Positions 19,302 through 29,216 are shown, counted from the first letter of the stretch. The stretch is 64,000 nt of DNA from Streptomyces armeniacus (GCF_003355155.1 NZ_CP031320.1:1102369-1166368); one strand, 5' to 3'. The notes: generated from the sequence alone by a model not told the origin. Translations and numbers: made by a program.

Positions 19302-21338
19302 ATGTACGAGATGTACGAGACGTACGAGAGAACGCCCGCCCGAAGACGGCTCGCCGCCACGTGCGCGCTCGTGACCGCCACCGTGGTCGCGATGTTCGCG
19401 GGCGCGACGGCCGGCCCCGCACACGCCGCGGACGCCGGCGGCGAGGGCGCCATCGCGGCCGCCACGAGCGCCGACCGCGTCGACGGCAGCTACATCGTCG
19501 AACTCAGGGGGAACCCGTCGGTGGCGCACGCGTCCCGGCAGCTGGCCGCCGAACACGGCGGCGACGTCACGCGCGTCTACACCACCGCGCTGAACGGCTT
19601 CTCGGTCCGTACGGACGAGCGGTCCGCCCGCGAACTGGCCGCCGACCCGGCCGTCCTGCGGGTCGAGGCAGACCAGCGCGTACGCGCCACCGGCACCCAG
19701 CCGAACCCGCCGTCCTGGGGCCTGGACCGGGTCGACCAGGAGCGGCTGCCGCTGGACGGCAGCTACACCTACCCCGACACGTCGTCCGGCGTGACCGCGT
19801 ACGTCATCGACACCGGAATCCGCGTCACGCACGAGGACTTCGGCGGCCGCGCGAGCTGGGGCACCAACACCGTCGACAGCAACAACACCGACTGCAACGG
19901 CCACGGCACGCATGTGGCGGGCACCACCGGCGGCACCGACTACGGCGTCGCCAAGCAGCCCCGGCTCGTCGCCGTGAAGGTGCTCAACTGCCAGGGCAGC
20001 GGCACCACCGCCGGCGTCATCGAGGGCGTCGACTGGGTGACCCGGAACGCGGCCAAGCCCGCCGTCGCCAACATGAGCCTCGGCGGCGGCGCCTCCACCA
20101 GCCTGGACCGCGCCGTGGCGAACTCCATCGGCACCGGCATCACGTACGCGGTGGCCGCGGGCAACGAGAACGAGAACTCCTGCACCGGCTCCCCCTCCCG
20201 CGTACCGGAAGCGATCACGGTGGGCGCCACGACCCGTACCGACAGCCGTTCCGGCTTCTCGGACTTCGGGAACTGCCTCGACCTGTTCGCGCCGGGCAGC
20301 GACATCACCTCCGCCTGGATGAGCAGCGACACCGCGAGCCGGACCATCAGCGGTACGTCGATGGCGTCGCCGCACGTCGCCGGCGCCGCCGCGCTGGTGC
20401 AGGGCGCGCACCCGGACTGGACGCCGCGGCAGATCCGCGACCACCTGGTGGCGAACGCCACCGACGGCGCCGTACAGGACCCGCGCCCCGGCTCCCCCAA
20501 CAAGCTGCTGCGCGTCGTGAACGACGGCGGCGGAAACCCGGACCCGGACAACGACTTCACCCTCTCGGCCAGCCCGGCCTCGGCCACGGTCAAGGCGGGC
20601 GAGCAGGCCGGCACCAAGCTCACCACCGCGGTGGCGAAGGGCACCGCCGAGAACATCAGCCTCACCGCCTCCGGGCTGCCCGGCGGCGTCCAGGCGAGCT
20701 TCACCCCGGCTTCGGTACGGGCGGGCGAGTCCTCGTCGCTCACCCTCACCACCTCCGCGAGCACGCCGTCCGGCACCCACGAGGTGACCGTCAAGGGCAC
20801 GTCGCCGTCCGCCGAGCACAGCGTCACCTTCACCCTGACGGTGACCGACGGCGGGGGCGGCACGTGCACTTCCCCGGGCCAGAAGCTCGTCAACCCGGGC
20901 TTCGAGTCCGGTACGACGGGCTGGCGGGCGTCCGCGAACGTGATCGGGCAGTGGACCGGCCAGGCCGCGCACAGCGGCACCTGGAGCGCGTGGCTGAACG
21001 GGCACGGCAGCACGCACACCGACAACGCGCAGCAGAGCGTGGCGCTTCCGGCGGGCTGCACCACGTACAAGCTGAGCTACCACCTGCACATCGACACGGA
21101 CGAGGGGCCGGGCACCGCGTACGACACCTTCGCGGTGCAGGTGCTCAACGAGAGCGGCTCGACGCTGGAGACGCTGAAGTCGTACTCCAACCTGGACTCG
21201 GCAAGCGGCTACCGCCAGCAGTCGCTGGACCTCGCCAAGTACGCGGGACGGGACATCCAGATCCGCTTCACCGGCCAGGAGGACGCCTCGCTGCAGACGT
21301 CGTTCGTGGTCGATGACACGGCGGTGGACGTGTCGTAA
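19302..21338 (+). CDS. Secreted S8 subtilisin-like serine protease
   Basis: 678 residues. The start MYEMYETYERTPARRR is followed by a hydrophobic signal ending GPAHAAD. An I9-type propeptide (SYIVELRGNPSVAHASRQLA) precedes the catalytic domain, with Asp in YVIDTGIRV, His in NGHGTHVAGT, the oxyanion Asn region AAGNENENS and Ser in GTSMASPHVAGAAALV. A bacterial immunoglobulin-like domain and a jelly-roll, carbohydrate-binding-type end (GFESGTTGWRA to FVVDDTAVDVS) complete it. It is autoprocessed and acts outside the cell. AGGT lies 4 nt before the ATG. It stands between two M28 genes. Confidence 0.95.
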   Translation: MYEMYETYERTPARRRLAATCALVTATVVAMFAGATAGPAHAADAGGEGAIAAATSADRVDGSYIVELRGNPSVAHASRQLAAEHGGDVTRVYTTALNGFSVRTDERSARELAADPAVLRVEADQRVRATGTQPNPPSWGLDRVDQERLPLDGSYTYPDTSSGVTAYVIDTGIRVTHEDFGGRASWGTNTVDSNNTDCNGHGTHVAGTTGGTDYGVAKQPRLVAVKVLNCQGSGTTAGVIEGVDWVTRNAAKPAVANMSLGGGASTSLDRAVANSIGTGITYAVAAGNENENSCTGSPSRVPEAITVGATTRTDSRSGFSDFGNCLDLFAPGSDITSAWMSSDTASRTISGTSMASPHVAGAAALVQGAHPDWTPRQIRDHLVANATDGAVQDPRPGSPNKLLRVVNDGGGNPDPDNDFTLSASPASATVKAGEQAGTKLTTAVAKGTAENISLTASGLPGGVQASFTPASVRAGESSSLTLTTSASTPSGTHEVTVKGTSPSAEHSVTFTLTVTDGGGGTCTSPGQKLVNPGFESGTTGWRASANVIGQWTGQAAHSGTWSAWLNGHGSTHTDNAQQSVALPAGCTTYKLSYHLHIDTDEGPGTAYDTFAVQVLNESGSTLETLKSYSNLDSASGYRQQSLDLAKYAGRDIQIRFTGQEDASLQTSFVVDDTAVDVS

Positions 21339-21375
21339 CCGCAGTTCGCAACCCCCGTTCACAACCCCCCACACC

Positions 21376-21413
21376 GGGGCGCCGGCGTGCACTCCCCTGT
21401 ACGCCGGCGCCCC
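21376..21413 (+). terminator. Hairpin after the S8 protease gene
   Basis: GGGGCGCCGGCGT (21376-21388) and its exact complement (21401-21413) form a 13-bp perfect stem with a 12-nt loop, 38 nt past the stop. No T run follows. Confidence 0.7.
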
Positions 21414-21453
21414 CGCCCCGCAGGCACCGGGCACACGCCCCGGCACCCTCGTC

Positions 21454-21492
21454 CGGGCCCAGGGCTCCAACCCGGCCCCGGCCCTGGGCCCG
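21454..21492 (+). terminator. Second hairpin in the S8-M28 gap
   Basis: CGGGCCCAGGGC (21454-21465) pairs perfectly with 21481-21492, a 12-bp stem with a 15-nt loop. It may back up the first hairpin or affect the leader of the next gene, whose start is 66 nt away. Confidence 0.5.
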
Positions 21493-21557
21493 GCCCTCCG
21501 CACGTACGGCCCGCCCCCCGGCACCCGACCTGCACCCAACCCCCCAGAGGAATCACC

Positions 21558-22448
21558 GTGAAGAGACGACTCCTGCCGGCACTCGCCGCCCTGCTGCTCG
21601 CCCTCCTCGGCGTCAGCACCGCCTCCGCCGACACCGCCGTCGCACCCGCCTCCGCCACCGCGCGGCAGGCGCCGCCGCAGATCCCGGCGGAGAACGTGAT
21701 GGCCCACCTTGACGAGTTCCAGAAGATCGCGGACGCCAACGGCGACACCCGCGCGCACGGCACCCCCGGCTACGAGGCGTCGGCCGACTACGTCCAGTCG
21801 GTCCTGGACGCCGCCGGGTTCGAGACGGAGCGCCAGGCGTTCACGTACAACGGCCGCACCGGCTGGAACGTCATAGCCGAGTGGCCGCACGGCGACACCG
21901 AGAACGTCGTGATGGCCGGCGCCCACCTCGACAGCGTCACCCGCGGCCCCGGCCTCAACGACAACGGCTCCGGCAGCGCCGCCGTCCTCGAGGTCGCCCT
22001 CGCCGTGTCCCGCGCCGACCTGCGGCCGGAGCAGCGGCTGCGGTTCGGCTGGTGGGGCGCCGAGGAGAACGGGCTGATCGGCTCCGACCACTACGCCGGC
22101 GAGCTGGGCCAGTCCGGGCGCGCGAAGCTCGACGCGTATCTGAACTTCGACATGGTCGGCCAGAAGGCCCTCACCGACATGGGCGTCTACACCCACGACG
22201 CCGCGATCAGCGGCATGTTCGAGGCGTACTACGAGGCGCAGGGCATCCCCACGTACGGCATCCGCTGGGACGGCAGTTCGGACCACTCGTCGTTCGCGCA
22301 GTACGGCGTGACCGTCGGCGGCATCGGCTCCGGCGACGACCCGTGCTACCACAGCCCGTGCGACACCGTGAGCAACGTCGGCGCCGACGTCGTCGGGCAC
22401 AGCGCCAACGCCATCGCGCACACCGTGTGGCAACTCGGGGGCGCCTGA
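21558..22448 (+). CDS. Secreted M28 zinc aminopeptidase, minimal form
   Basis: 296 residues from the GTG at 21558 (AGAGGAAT 6 nt upstream). A signal peptide (VKRRLLPALAALLLALLG...ASA) precedes one M28 domain. It is a paralogue of the 17561 gene: [29 protein letters not shown] and CYHSPCDT supply the same zinc ligands and disulfide. The immunoglobulin-like and PPC tails are absent. Upstream starts would translate the terminator hairpins and are rejected. It likely acts with the subtilase, trimming peptides released by it. Confidence 0.93.
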   Translation: MKRRLLPALAALLLALLGVSTASADTAVAPASATARQAPPQIPAENVMAHLDEFQKIADANGDTRAHGTPGYEASADYVQSVLDAAGFETERQAFTYNGRTGWNVIAEWPHGDTENVVMAGAHLDSVTRGPGLNDNGSGSAAVLEVALAVSRADLRPEQRLRFGWWGAEENGLIGSDHYAGELGQSGRAKLDAYLNFDMVGQKALTDMGVYTHDAAISGMFEAYYEAQGIPTYGIRWDGSSDHSSFAQYGVTVGGIGSGDDPCYHSPCDTVSNVGADVVGHSANAIAHTVWQLGGA

Positions 22449-22456
22449 CGGATCTT

Positions 22457-22490
22457 GGGGCCGTACGGGGCGCGGCGCACGTACGGCCCC
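22457..22490 (+). terminator. Hairpin after the second M28 gene
   Basis: GGGGCCGTAC (22457-22466) and GTACGGCCCC (22481-22490) form a 10-bp perfect stem 8 nt past the stop codon. Confidence 0.7.
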
Positions 22491-22646
22491 CGGCGGCGGG
22501 ACGTACGGCTCCCGCGGCGGAAATTACTGCTGAGCGACCATTGAGCTCCGCATTCCGGATGGCTAAGGTCGGCACGATATCCCGCTCATGCTGGAGGGGG
22601 AGCCATCGCCGACAACGCCGCACCGCCGCACGCGTTCACCGCGCGG

Positions 22647-25463
22647 GTGGGCGCGTTCACCGCACCGGCCGCGCCGACCGTCCCACCGGCGCCATCCCTG
22701 GTGGGCCGGTCGGCGCTGCTCGCGACCGTCGAGTCGCGCCTCGCGGCGTACGGCAGCGTCGTCCTGACCGGCCCCAGCGGCATCGGCAAGACCGCCGTCC
22801 TGGAGGCCGCCGGCGCGGCGGCCTCCGCGCGCGGCGAACTCGTCCTGCGCGTCGCCGGCGCCGAGACGGACCGCTGGATTCCGTACTCCGGGCTGGCCGA
22901 CCTCCTCGACCAGATCCCCGCCGCCCCGCTCGCCGCGCTCCCCGAGCCGCAACGCACCGCGCTGCACGGCGTCCTGCTGCGCGACCGCGAGACAACCGCG
23001 ACCGGGCAGGGCCGCTCCGTGTGCCGGCTGGCCTGGCGCGGCCTGCTCGCCGAGTGCGCGGCGACCGCGCCCGTGCTGATCCTCGTCGACGACGCGCAGT
23101 GGCTGGACACCGCCACCGTGGACGCCACCCGCTACGCCGCCCGGCGGCTCGCCGCCCGCGGCGTACGCGTCGTGGTGGCGGGCCGCTGGCCCCCCTGCCC
23201 CGGCGCGCGCGAGAGCGCCGGGCCCTCCTGGTCGCCGACGCCGACGGCGGTCGAACTGGCCGTGCCGCCCCTGGCGCCCGACGCGCTCGCCGAACTCCTG
23301 GAGCGCTACGGCCTCCCCGCCCGTATCGCCAACAAGCTGCACGCGGACTCCGGCGGCAACCCGTATCTCGCGCTGGCGCTCGGCGGCGCCTTCACCGACC
23401 GCATTCCCCGGCACTGGCGCCCCGCGCCCGTCCCGCAGCGCGTACACGCGCTCATCAGCGAACGTCTGAGCACCCTCACCGCCGGCACCCGCGAGACCCT
23501 GCTGATGGCCGCCCTCGCCACCCGCCCCACCGCGGGACTGCTGGTGCGCGCGGGCCGTACGGAGGCCGAGCACGACGTACGGCAGGCAGCCGCGGCCGGA
23601 CTCCTCGTCACCGAGGGCAGCCAGCTCCGCTTCACCCCGCCCGCCGTCGGCACCGTCCTCGCCGAACACGCCGACGCCGCCCACCGGTCCCGCGTCCACA
23701 CGGCGCTCGCCGCCGTCGTACCGGACGCGGCCGGGCGCATCCGGCACCGCGCCCTCGCCCAGTCCGGCCCGGACGCCGAACTCGCCCGCTCCCTGGTGAC
23801 CGCCGCCGAGGCCGCCTCCCGGCAGGGCTCGCACCGCATGGCCGCCGAGCTGTATCTGCTGGCGGCCGACCGCACCCCCGCCGAACCCGACGCGCAGCGC
23901 CTCGAATGGCTCGTCGCCGCCGCCGAGGCGGGCGCCTCCGCCGCGCTGCCCGGCCTCGTGCACCGCGCCGCCGACGCCGTGCTCGCCGCCGACTCGCCCA
24001 AGGCCCAGCGCGTACGGGTCCGGCTGGCGCTGATCGACCTGTCCGGGCAGGGGCTCGCGGAAATGGACGAGATCCTCGCCGCCGCCCTCGTCGACGCCGA
24101 GGGCGACACCGGGCTGACGGCGCTCGTACGGCTGCGGGCGGCGTGGTTCGCCCTGGTTGCGGGCCGCCCGGAGGACAGCGACCGGGAAGCGGAACGCGCC
24201 CAGCGGTACGCGCGGGCCGTCGGTGACACCGCGACCGAGGCGATGGCGCTCACCAACCGGGCCATGACGGCGCGGATGCGGGGCCGCGACGACCACGGCC
24301 GGTTCCTGGAGCAGGCGCTGCGGCTGCCCGACCCGCCGCTCAGCGGCTGGCTGCACATGGCGCCCCGGTTCTTCGCCGCGCGCTTCGCCGTGTTCGACGA
24401 CCGCCTCGAGGACGCCCGCGAGGAGCTGCTGCGCATGCTGGCCCTGGTGGAACGCGGCTCCGGCGAGGAGGTCGTCCACGTGCTGCGCGGCCTCTCGGAG
24501 GTCTCGGTGCGGATGGGCCGCTGCCGGGAGGCGCTGGACTTCGCGGACCGCGCGGTCCGTATCGCGGAGGAGGCGTCTCTGAGCCCCGGGCCCGGCTGGT
24601 ACAACGCCGCCGTCGCGGAGCTCGCCGGCGGCACCATCGCCCGCGCCACCACGTACGCGGAACGCGGCCTGCGCGCCTCCGAGCAGGAGCACGACGCCAT
24701 CTTCCGCTGCCGCCACCTGCACGTGCTGGGGCAGGCACGGCTGCGCTCCGGCGACGTACGGGGCGCGGTCGAGGCGCTGGAACGGGTGCGGGACACGGAG
24801 CGTGCGCAGGGCGTGTGCTCACCCAAGACGTACCGCTGGCACGGCGATCTCGCCTCCGCCCTGGCCGCGTTCGGCGCACCGGACCGCGCCGAGGAGGTCA
24901 TCCGCGCGGCCCGCGCGGCCGTCGGCGACCCCGCCCGGGGCGGCGCCGTCACCGCCCAACTGGACCGCGCGGAGGCCGCCGTACACGCCGCACGCGGCGA
25001 ACCGGACGCCGCACTGGAGCTGCTGCGCGGCGCGGGACGCCGCTTCACCGAGCTGGGGCAGCCGCTGGAGGTCGGGCACTGCCTGCTGGAGGCGGCCCGC
25101 GTCGAACGCCGCCGCCGGCGCCACGCCCCCGCCCGCGCGGCGGCCGACGAGGCGCTGGCCCTGTTCACGCGCTGCGGCGCACGCGCCTGGGCGGACCAGG
25201 CGGGCCGCGGCCTCGCCGGCCTCGAACAGCCCGGAGAGGTACGGGTGTTCCCGGCCCTCACGGCCAGCGAGGAACGCATCGCGGTCCTGGTCGGCGAGGG
25301 CGCCACCAACCAGGAGGTGGCCTCCCGCATGTTCCTGAGTGTCAAGACCATCGAGGCCTCGCTGACGCGCATCTACCGCAAACTCGGCGTCCGCTCCCGC
25401 ACCCAGCTCAGCACCTGCCTCCGGCACGCCTCGAACACCGCCCCCGGCCACCCGGACGGGTGA
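22647..25463 (+). CDS. Large LuxR-family (LAL/MalT-type) ATP-binding transcriptional regulator
   Basis: 938 residues from the GTG at 22647. The AAA-like nucleotide-binding domain starts LVGRSALLATVESRLA, with Walker A TGPSGIGKT and Walker B PVLILVDDAQWLD. A long TPR-like helical region follows, then a LuxR helix-turn-helix at the C-terminus (ERIAVLVGEGATNQEVASRM, SVKTIEASLTRIYRKLGVRS). LAL proteins activate nearby operons in response to a bound ligand. The true start is uncertain: GGAGGGGG at 22593-22600 sits just before an in-frame ATC at 22605, while the GTG has no visible ribosome site. It may control the peptidases upstream. Confidence 0.92.
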   Translation: MGAFTAPAAPTVPPAPSLVGRSALLATVESRLAAYGSVVLTGPSGIGKTAVLEAAGAAASARGELVLRVAGAETDRWIPYSGLADLLDQIPAAPLAALPEPQRTALHGVLLRDRETTATGQGRSVCRLAWRGLLAECAATAPVLILVDDAQWLDTATVDATRYAARRLAARGVRVVVAGRWPPCPGARESAGPSWSPTPTAVELAVPPLAPDALAELLERYGLPARIANKLHADSGGNPYLALALGGAFTDRIPRHWRPAPVPQRVHALISERLSTLTAGTRETLLMAALATRPTAGLLVRAGRTEAEHDVRQAAAAGLLVTEGSQLRFTPPAVGTVLAEHADAAHRSRVHTALAAVVPDAAGRIRHRALAQSGPDAELARSLVTAAEAASRQGSHRMAAELYLLAADRTPAEPDAQRLEWLVAAAEAGASAALPGLVHRAADAVLAADSPKAQRVRVRLALIDLSGQGLAEMDEILAAALVDAEGDTGLTALVRLRAAWFALVAGRPEDSDREAERAQRYARAVGDTATEAMALTNRAMTARMRGRDDHGRFLEQALRLPDPPLSGWLHMAPRFFAARFAVFDDRLEDAREELLRMLALVERGSGEEVVHVLRGLSEVSVRMGRCREALDFADRAVRIAEEASLSPGPGWYNAAVAELAGGTIARATTYAERGLRASEQEHDAIFRCRHLHVLGQARLRSGDVRGAVEALERVRDTERAQGVCSPKTYRWHGDLASALAAFGAPDRAEEVIRAARAAVGDPARGGAVTAQLDRAEAAVHAARGEPDAALELLRGAGRRFTELGQPLEVGHCLLEAARVERRRRRHAPARAAADEALALFTRCGARAWADQAGRGLAGLEQPGEVRVFPALTASEERIAVLVGEGATNQEVASRMFLSVKTIEASLTRIYRKLGVRSRTQLSTCLRHASNTAPGHPDG

Positions 25464-25584
25464 AGCCCGGGCGTTCTCCGGCGGCCCGAACGCCCACGGC
25501 CGATGATCACTGCCGGGGCACCCGACACCGGCGTAGCCTGGCAGTGACGACGAGCCGTCGACGACGGTGCTGAGGAGGACCGCG

Positions 25585-26202
25585 ATGAGCGTCGATCCCG
25601 CTGTTGAGCCAGTGGCCCACCAGGACCCCGCTGACCTGCTGATCGCGATCGAAAAGGCATCCGCGGAGCCGATCCGGCCCGAGTATGTCGAGGGGTTGAT
25701 TCTCGTGCCGCCACAGCCCGACTACCAGCACAGCAAGGGCGCCTTCAAGCTGAGCGTTCAGCTCGACGCAGCCGGATTCGGCTTGGCGGGCATGGGCAAC
25801 GGCTACCGGGTAGGGCAGAGAAGCGGCGCCACCCTGGCGCTCGTCATCCCCGACTTCTACGTGCTGCACCGGGAGCCCACCGACCTCGACGAGGCGTACC
25901 GCAAAGCGCACAAGGGCTGGTACCCGATCGACCTGGTCGCCTTGGCGGGCGAGGTCACCTCCACCAACCACGAGACCGACAGCGGCCCCAAGCTGCGCGC
26001 CTGCGCGACGGCCGAGATCCCCGTGTACGTGCTGGTCCACCGGCAGCACGGCACGGCGTACGCATACTCGGAGCCGCTCTCGGACCCCGAGGACTCCTCC
26101 AGGAGCCACTACCGCGCCGTGTCCTCCGTCGAGCTGGGCGGCAAGCTGCAGTTGCCCGAGCCGTATCCGGCTCTCGACACGGGGCCGCTGCTCCGCGGCT
26201 GA
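25585..26202 (+). CDS. Uma2-family (DUF820) nuclease-fold protein
   Basis: 205 residues from the ATG at 25585 (GAGGAC upstream). The PD-(D/E)XK-type core is visible: Asp in ALVIPDFYVL, Glu in VALAGEVTSTN and Lys in GPKLRACATAEIPVYVLV. Uma2 proteins are abundant in streptomycetes and cyanobacteria; they are predicted nucleases of unknown role. A second, divergent copy lies at 58633 inside the defence island. No toxin or antitoxin partner is seen here. Confidence 0.88.
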   Translation: MSVDPAVEPVAHQDPADLLIAIEKASAEPIRPEYVEGLILVPPQPDYQHSKGAFKLSVQLDAAGFGLAGMGNGYRVGQRSGATLALVIPDFYVLHREPTDLDEAYRKAHKGWYPIDLVALAGEVTSTNHETDSGPKLRACATAEIPVYVLVHRQHGTAYAYSEPLSDPEDSSRSHYRAVSSVELGGKLQLPEPYPALDTGPLLRG

Positions 26203-26289
26203 TCGGTGAGGGTCTTTCGGGGGACACGGGGGCCGTATCGCATGTGATCTCATGGAGGGCTGGAATCTGGCTTGATCTTGGGGGACCTC

Positions 26290-27177
26290 ATGGCGATCGG
26301 CGGCAGTCAGCAGCATGCGTACGCACCCGGGCCGTATCCGCCCCAGCCGCAGCGCGTGGACCCCGGCGTGCTCGCCGGGGTGACGGTCTGGCGGCTGGTC
26401 ATCGTGGTGTGCGCGTTCACCGGGTTCGGCGCGGCGGTCGGCCAGGCGGACCTCGACAGCGTCATGCCGGGCCTGAGTCAGCAGGCCAGCCTGCTGACCG
26501 GCATCTGCTACCTCGGCCTGCTGTGCTATCCGCTCGTCACCGGCGGGCAGCGGCACGAGCCGCGGTCGCCCTGGCTGCGCGGCGCGCTCGCCGTACTGCT
26601 GATCCTGGTCTCCGTCACCTTCATGACGCTCATGGAGGGCGATCTCGACGAGACCTGGTCCCTGTTCGAGCACGCGATCACGCCACTCGTCGTCCTGGTC
26701 GACTGGCTGGCGGTCGGCCGCAACCAGGCAGCCGTGAAGTGGTGGCACCCGCTCACCTGGCTGGCCTTCCCCGCCGCCTACCTCGTGTACTTCGTCGCCG
26801 ACGACGTCCAGCTCTACGGCGACTTCCTCGACCCGGACTCCGACGACTTCGGCCTCACGGTGGCGGGCTTCCTGCTCGGCGTCGTCGTCGCGGGGTACGT
26901 GCTGCTCGCCTGCGCGCTGATCAAGACGGCGAACGGCGCGAACGGGCAGCGGGGGACGACGGGGGCACCGGGACCGTACGGGCAGCAGCCGTACGGGCAG
27001 CAGCCGCAGCAGCCGTACGGCCAGCCCCCGTACGGCCAGCCGCAGCCCCCGCAGCAGCTGCCCCAGCAGCCCCCGGCGCCCGCCGCGTACCAGGGCGGCG
27101 GCGCTCCGTACGGGCAGCAGTACCCGGGGAGCCCGCCGTACGGGCAGCAGCCGCCACCGCCGTACTACGGCCCGTAG
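26290..27177 (+). CDS. Pr6Pr-family integral membrane protein with PYGQ-rich tail
   Basis: 295 residues from the ATG at 26290, with GGGGGA 4-5 nt upstream. Six membrane segments are seen between about residues 30 and 215, including WHPLTWLAFPAAYLVYFV, which is typical of the six-helix Pr6Pr (FAR-17a/AIG1-like) family. The cytoplasmic tail has repeated PYGQQP/PYGQPP units, a low-complexity segment common in Streptomyces membrane proteins. Function is not known. It converges with truA, with 13 nt between the stops. Confidence 0.82.
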   Translation: MAIGGSQQHAYAPGPYPPQPQRVDPGVLAGVTVWRLVIVVCAFTGFGAAVGQADLDSVMPGLSQQASLLTGICYLGLLCYPLVTGGQRHEPRSPWLRGALAVLLILVSVTFMTLMEGDLDETWSLFEHAITPLVVLVDWLAVGRNQAAVKWWHPLTWLAFPAAYLVYFVADDVQLYGDFLDPDSDDFGLTVAGFLLGVVVAGYVLLACALIKTANGANGQRGTTGAPGPYGQQPYGQQPQQPYGQPPYGQPQPPQQLPQQPPAPAAYQGGGAPYGQQYPGSPPYGQQPPPPYYGP

Positions 27178-27190
27178 CGGAGCCGCGGGC

Positions 27191-28075
27191 TCAGCAGCAG
27201 CCCATGCCCGCGGCCGTGCTCGCGGCGCCGGCGCCCGCGCCCGGCAGCACCCGCTTGTTGCGCGACTCGGCGTTGCGCGCGGCCAGGGCGTCGTCCGGCG
27301 GGTAGCCGACCTCCTCCAGGGTCAGCCCGTGCGGACGTACGACCTGCACCGCCGAGTCCCGTACGCCGGCCGCCAGGACCTCGCCCGGCCAGGACGGCGG
27401 GCGGTGCCCGTCTCCGACGAAGAGCATGGCGCCGACGAGCGCGCGGACCATGTTGTGGCAGAACGCGTCGGCCCGCACGGTGGCCTCCAGCACCCCGTCG
27501 GGCCGGCGTTCCCAGCGCAGCGTCCGCAGCGTACGGATGGTGGTGGCGCCCTCGCGCTTCTTGCAGAACGCCGCGAAGTCGTGCTCGCCCAGCAGCCGTT
27601 CGGCGGCGGCGTTCATCGCGTCGAGATCCAGCGGCCAGTTGTGCCACAGCACATGGCCCCGCAGCAGCGGGTCGACGCCGCCGGGGTGGTCGCCGACGCG
27701 GTACGCGTAGCGCCGCCAGACCGCGGAGAAACGCGCGTTGAAGTGCGGGGGCGCCTCGGCGACCCGGTGGACCCGTACATCCATCGGCAGCCGTCCGGCC
27801 AGCCTGCGCAGCAGCTGCCCGCCCTGGTCCGCCCACACCTGCTCCGGCAGGTCCACGTGCGCCACCTGGCCGCGCGCGTGCACGCCCGCGTCCGTACGGC
27901 CCGCCACCGTCAGCTCCGCGGGCCCGTCCAGCCGCAGCACGACGCGCAGCGCGTCCTCCAGCTCCTCCTGTACGGTGCGGCGCCCGCGCTGGCGCGCCCA
28001 GCCGGAGAAGCCGCTGCCGTCGTACGAAAGATCCAGCCGCACCCGTACGGAACCGGGCTCCACCTCGTCACTCAC
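27191..28075 (-). CDS. truA: tRNA pseudouridine(38-40) synthase
   Basis: 294 residues. It isomerises uridines 38-40 in the anticodon arm of tRNAs. The N-terminal [16 protein letters not shown], the catalytic Asp in [17 protein letters not shown], and [16 protein letters not shown] and [18 protein letters not shown] are all conserved. The C-terminus contains CC at the very end, unusual but not functional evidence. In S. coelicolor truA directly follows rplQ; here they are parted by a 2.7-kb divergent insert. Confidence 0.96.
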   Translation of the reverse strand: MSDEVEPGSVRVRLDLSYDGSGFSGWARQRGRRTVQEELEDALRVVLRLDGPAELTVAGRTDAGVHARGQVAHVDLPEQVWADQGGQLLRRLAGRLPMDVRVHRVAEAPPHFNARFSAVWRRYAYRVGDHPGGVDPLLRGHVLWHNWPLDLDAMNAAAERLLGEHDFAAFCKKREGATTIRTLRTLRWERRPDGVLEATVRADAFCHNMVRALVGAMLFVGDGHRPPSWPGEVLAAGVRDSAVQVVRPHGLTLEEVGYPPDDALAARNAESRNKRVLPGAGAGAASTAAGMGCC

Positions 28076-28176
28076 AGCCCGATCCTCTCACCGCCCGGCT
28101 CCGGGCCCGCACGGGCGGGCGTGGCCGGTGCGGGGGCGCGGTGAAGAGTGTCGGGTCTTTGTTTACTCGGGGGTAG

Positions 28177-28200
28177 GCCCGACTCGGGCTCTTGCTATAC
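28177..28200 (+). promoter_or_regulatory. Possible operator and -10 box upstream of the oxygenase gene
   Basis: The palindrome GCCCGA-C-TCGGGC (28177-28189) is followed 5 nt later by TATACA (28195-28200), a -10-like hexamer. No good -35 is spaced correctly, suggesting an activator-dependent or repressor-controlled promoter. This is a by-eye suggestion only. Confidence 0.35.
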
Positions 28201-28288
28201 AGTCCGTCAACAGCGGGCGGGGTTTCCGCCGGTAACCCAGTGCAGCAACGGACGAGGACCTTCCCGACTCGACTCGAGGAGCCCCAGC

Positions 28289-29203
28289 ATGGCAAGCAGC
28301 GCCGCGCGTCCGGCGACCGACGACCGGACCCCCGAGAACGACGTCGCGAGCCGGCTGCTCGACTCGTCGGCGCAGCTCTCGTACGACCCGCTCACCGAGG
28401 TCGACTGGGAGACGCCGCTGGACAAGGACTTCCACGGCGCCAGCCCGGAGTGGAGCACCCTCTACGGCACCGCGTACTGGCACGAGCTGACCGAGGCCCA
28501 GCGCAAGGAGCTGACGCGGCAGGAGGCCGCGTCCGTGGCCAGCACCGGCATCTGGTTCGAGATGATCCTCCAGCAGATGGTGCTGCGCGACGTCTACGCC
28601 AAGGACCCGACCACCGACCAGGTGCAGTGGGCGCTCACCGAGATCGCCGACGAGTGCCGGCACTCGATCATGTTCGCCCGCGGCGCCAGGAAGCTGGGCG
28701 CCCCCGCCTACCGGCCGCACCGGGTCGCGGTCGAACTCGGCCGCGCCTTCAAGACGCTCGCCTTCGGCGAGGCCGCGTACGCGGCGATCCTGGTCGCCGA
28801 AGAGGTCCTCGACGTCATGCAGCGCGACTGGATGCGCGACGAGCGGGTCGTGCCGTTCGTACGCACCATCAACAACATCCACGTCGTCGAGGAGTCGCGG
28901 CACATGAAGTTCGCCCGCGACGAGACGCGCAAACACCTCGCGCGCGCCGGCCGGATACGCCGCCAGATCCACTCCTTCGTGATCGCGGTCGCCGCCTACG
29001 TCATCGTCACCAGCATGGTGAACAAGAAGGTCTACGCGAACGCGGGACTCGACGAGAAGCGCGCGATCGAGGCGGCGAAGAACAACGAGCACCACAAGTC
29101 GATGATGCGGTCCAGCTGTTCGGGCCTGATGGACTTCCTGGCCTCCGCCGGTCTGCTCACCAAGCCCGCGCTGGCGTTCTACAAGCGCGCCCACCTGATC
29201 TGA
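28289..29203 (+). CDS. AurF-like diiron N-oxygenase
   Basis: 304 residues from the ATG at 28289 (GAGGAG upstream). AurF converts arylamines to nitro compounds with a diiron centre. All seven metal ligands can be matched: Glu91 (WFEMIL), Glu122 and His125 (DECRHSIMF), Glu171, His198, Glu202 and His205 (IHVVEESRHMKF). The spacing equals that of AurF (E136/H139, E196/H223, E227/H230). The gene for a ferredoxin/FAD reductase starts 13 nt downstream and is the likely electron supply. Substrate is unknown; no biosynthetic cluster surrounds it. Related proteins can also act as fatty-acid or amine oxidases. Confidence 0.85.
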   Translation: MASSAARPATDDRTPENDVASRLLDSSAQLSYDPLTEVDWETPLDKDFHGASPEWSTLYGTAYWHELTEAQRKELTRQEAASVASTGIWFEMILQQMVLRDVYAKDPTTDQVQWALTEIADECRHSIMFARGARKLGAPAYRPHRVAVELGRAFKTLAFGEAAYAAILVAEEVLDVMQRDWMRDERVVPFVRTINNIHVVEESRHMKFARDETRKHLARAGRIRRQIHSFVIAVAAYVIVTSMVNKKVYANAGLDEKRAIEAAKNNEHHKSMMRSSCSGLMDFLASAGLLTKPALAFYKRAHLI

Positions 29204-29216
29204 CCGGGCGGACCAC

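Noticed and set aside
26941..27171. Repeated GTACGGGCAGCAGCC-like DNA as a mobile or regulatory repeat.
   Set aside because: It encodes the PYGQ tail of the membrane protein, so the repetition is explained by protein sequence.
28148..28288. An N-terminal extension of the AurF-like protein to 28148.
   Set aside because: It would translate the promoter region and operator-like palindrome; the ATG at 28289 has GAGGAG at good spacing.
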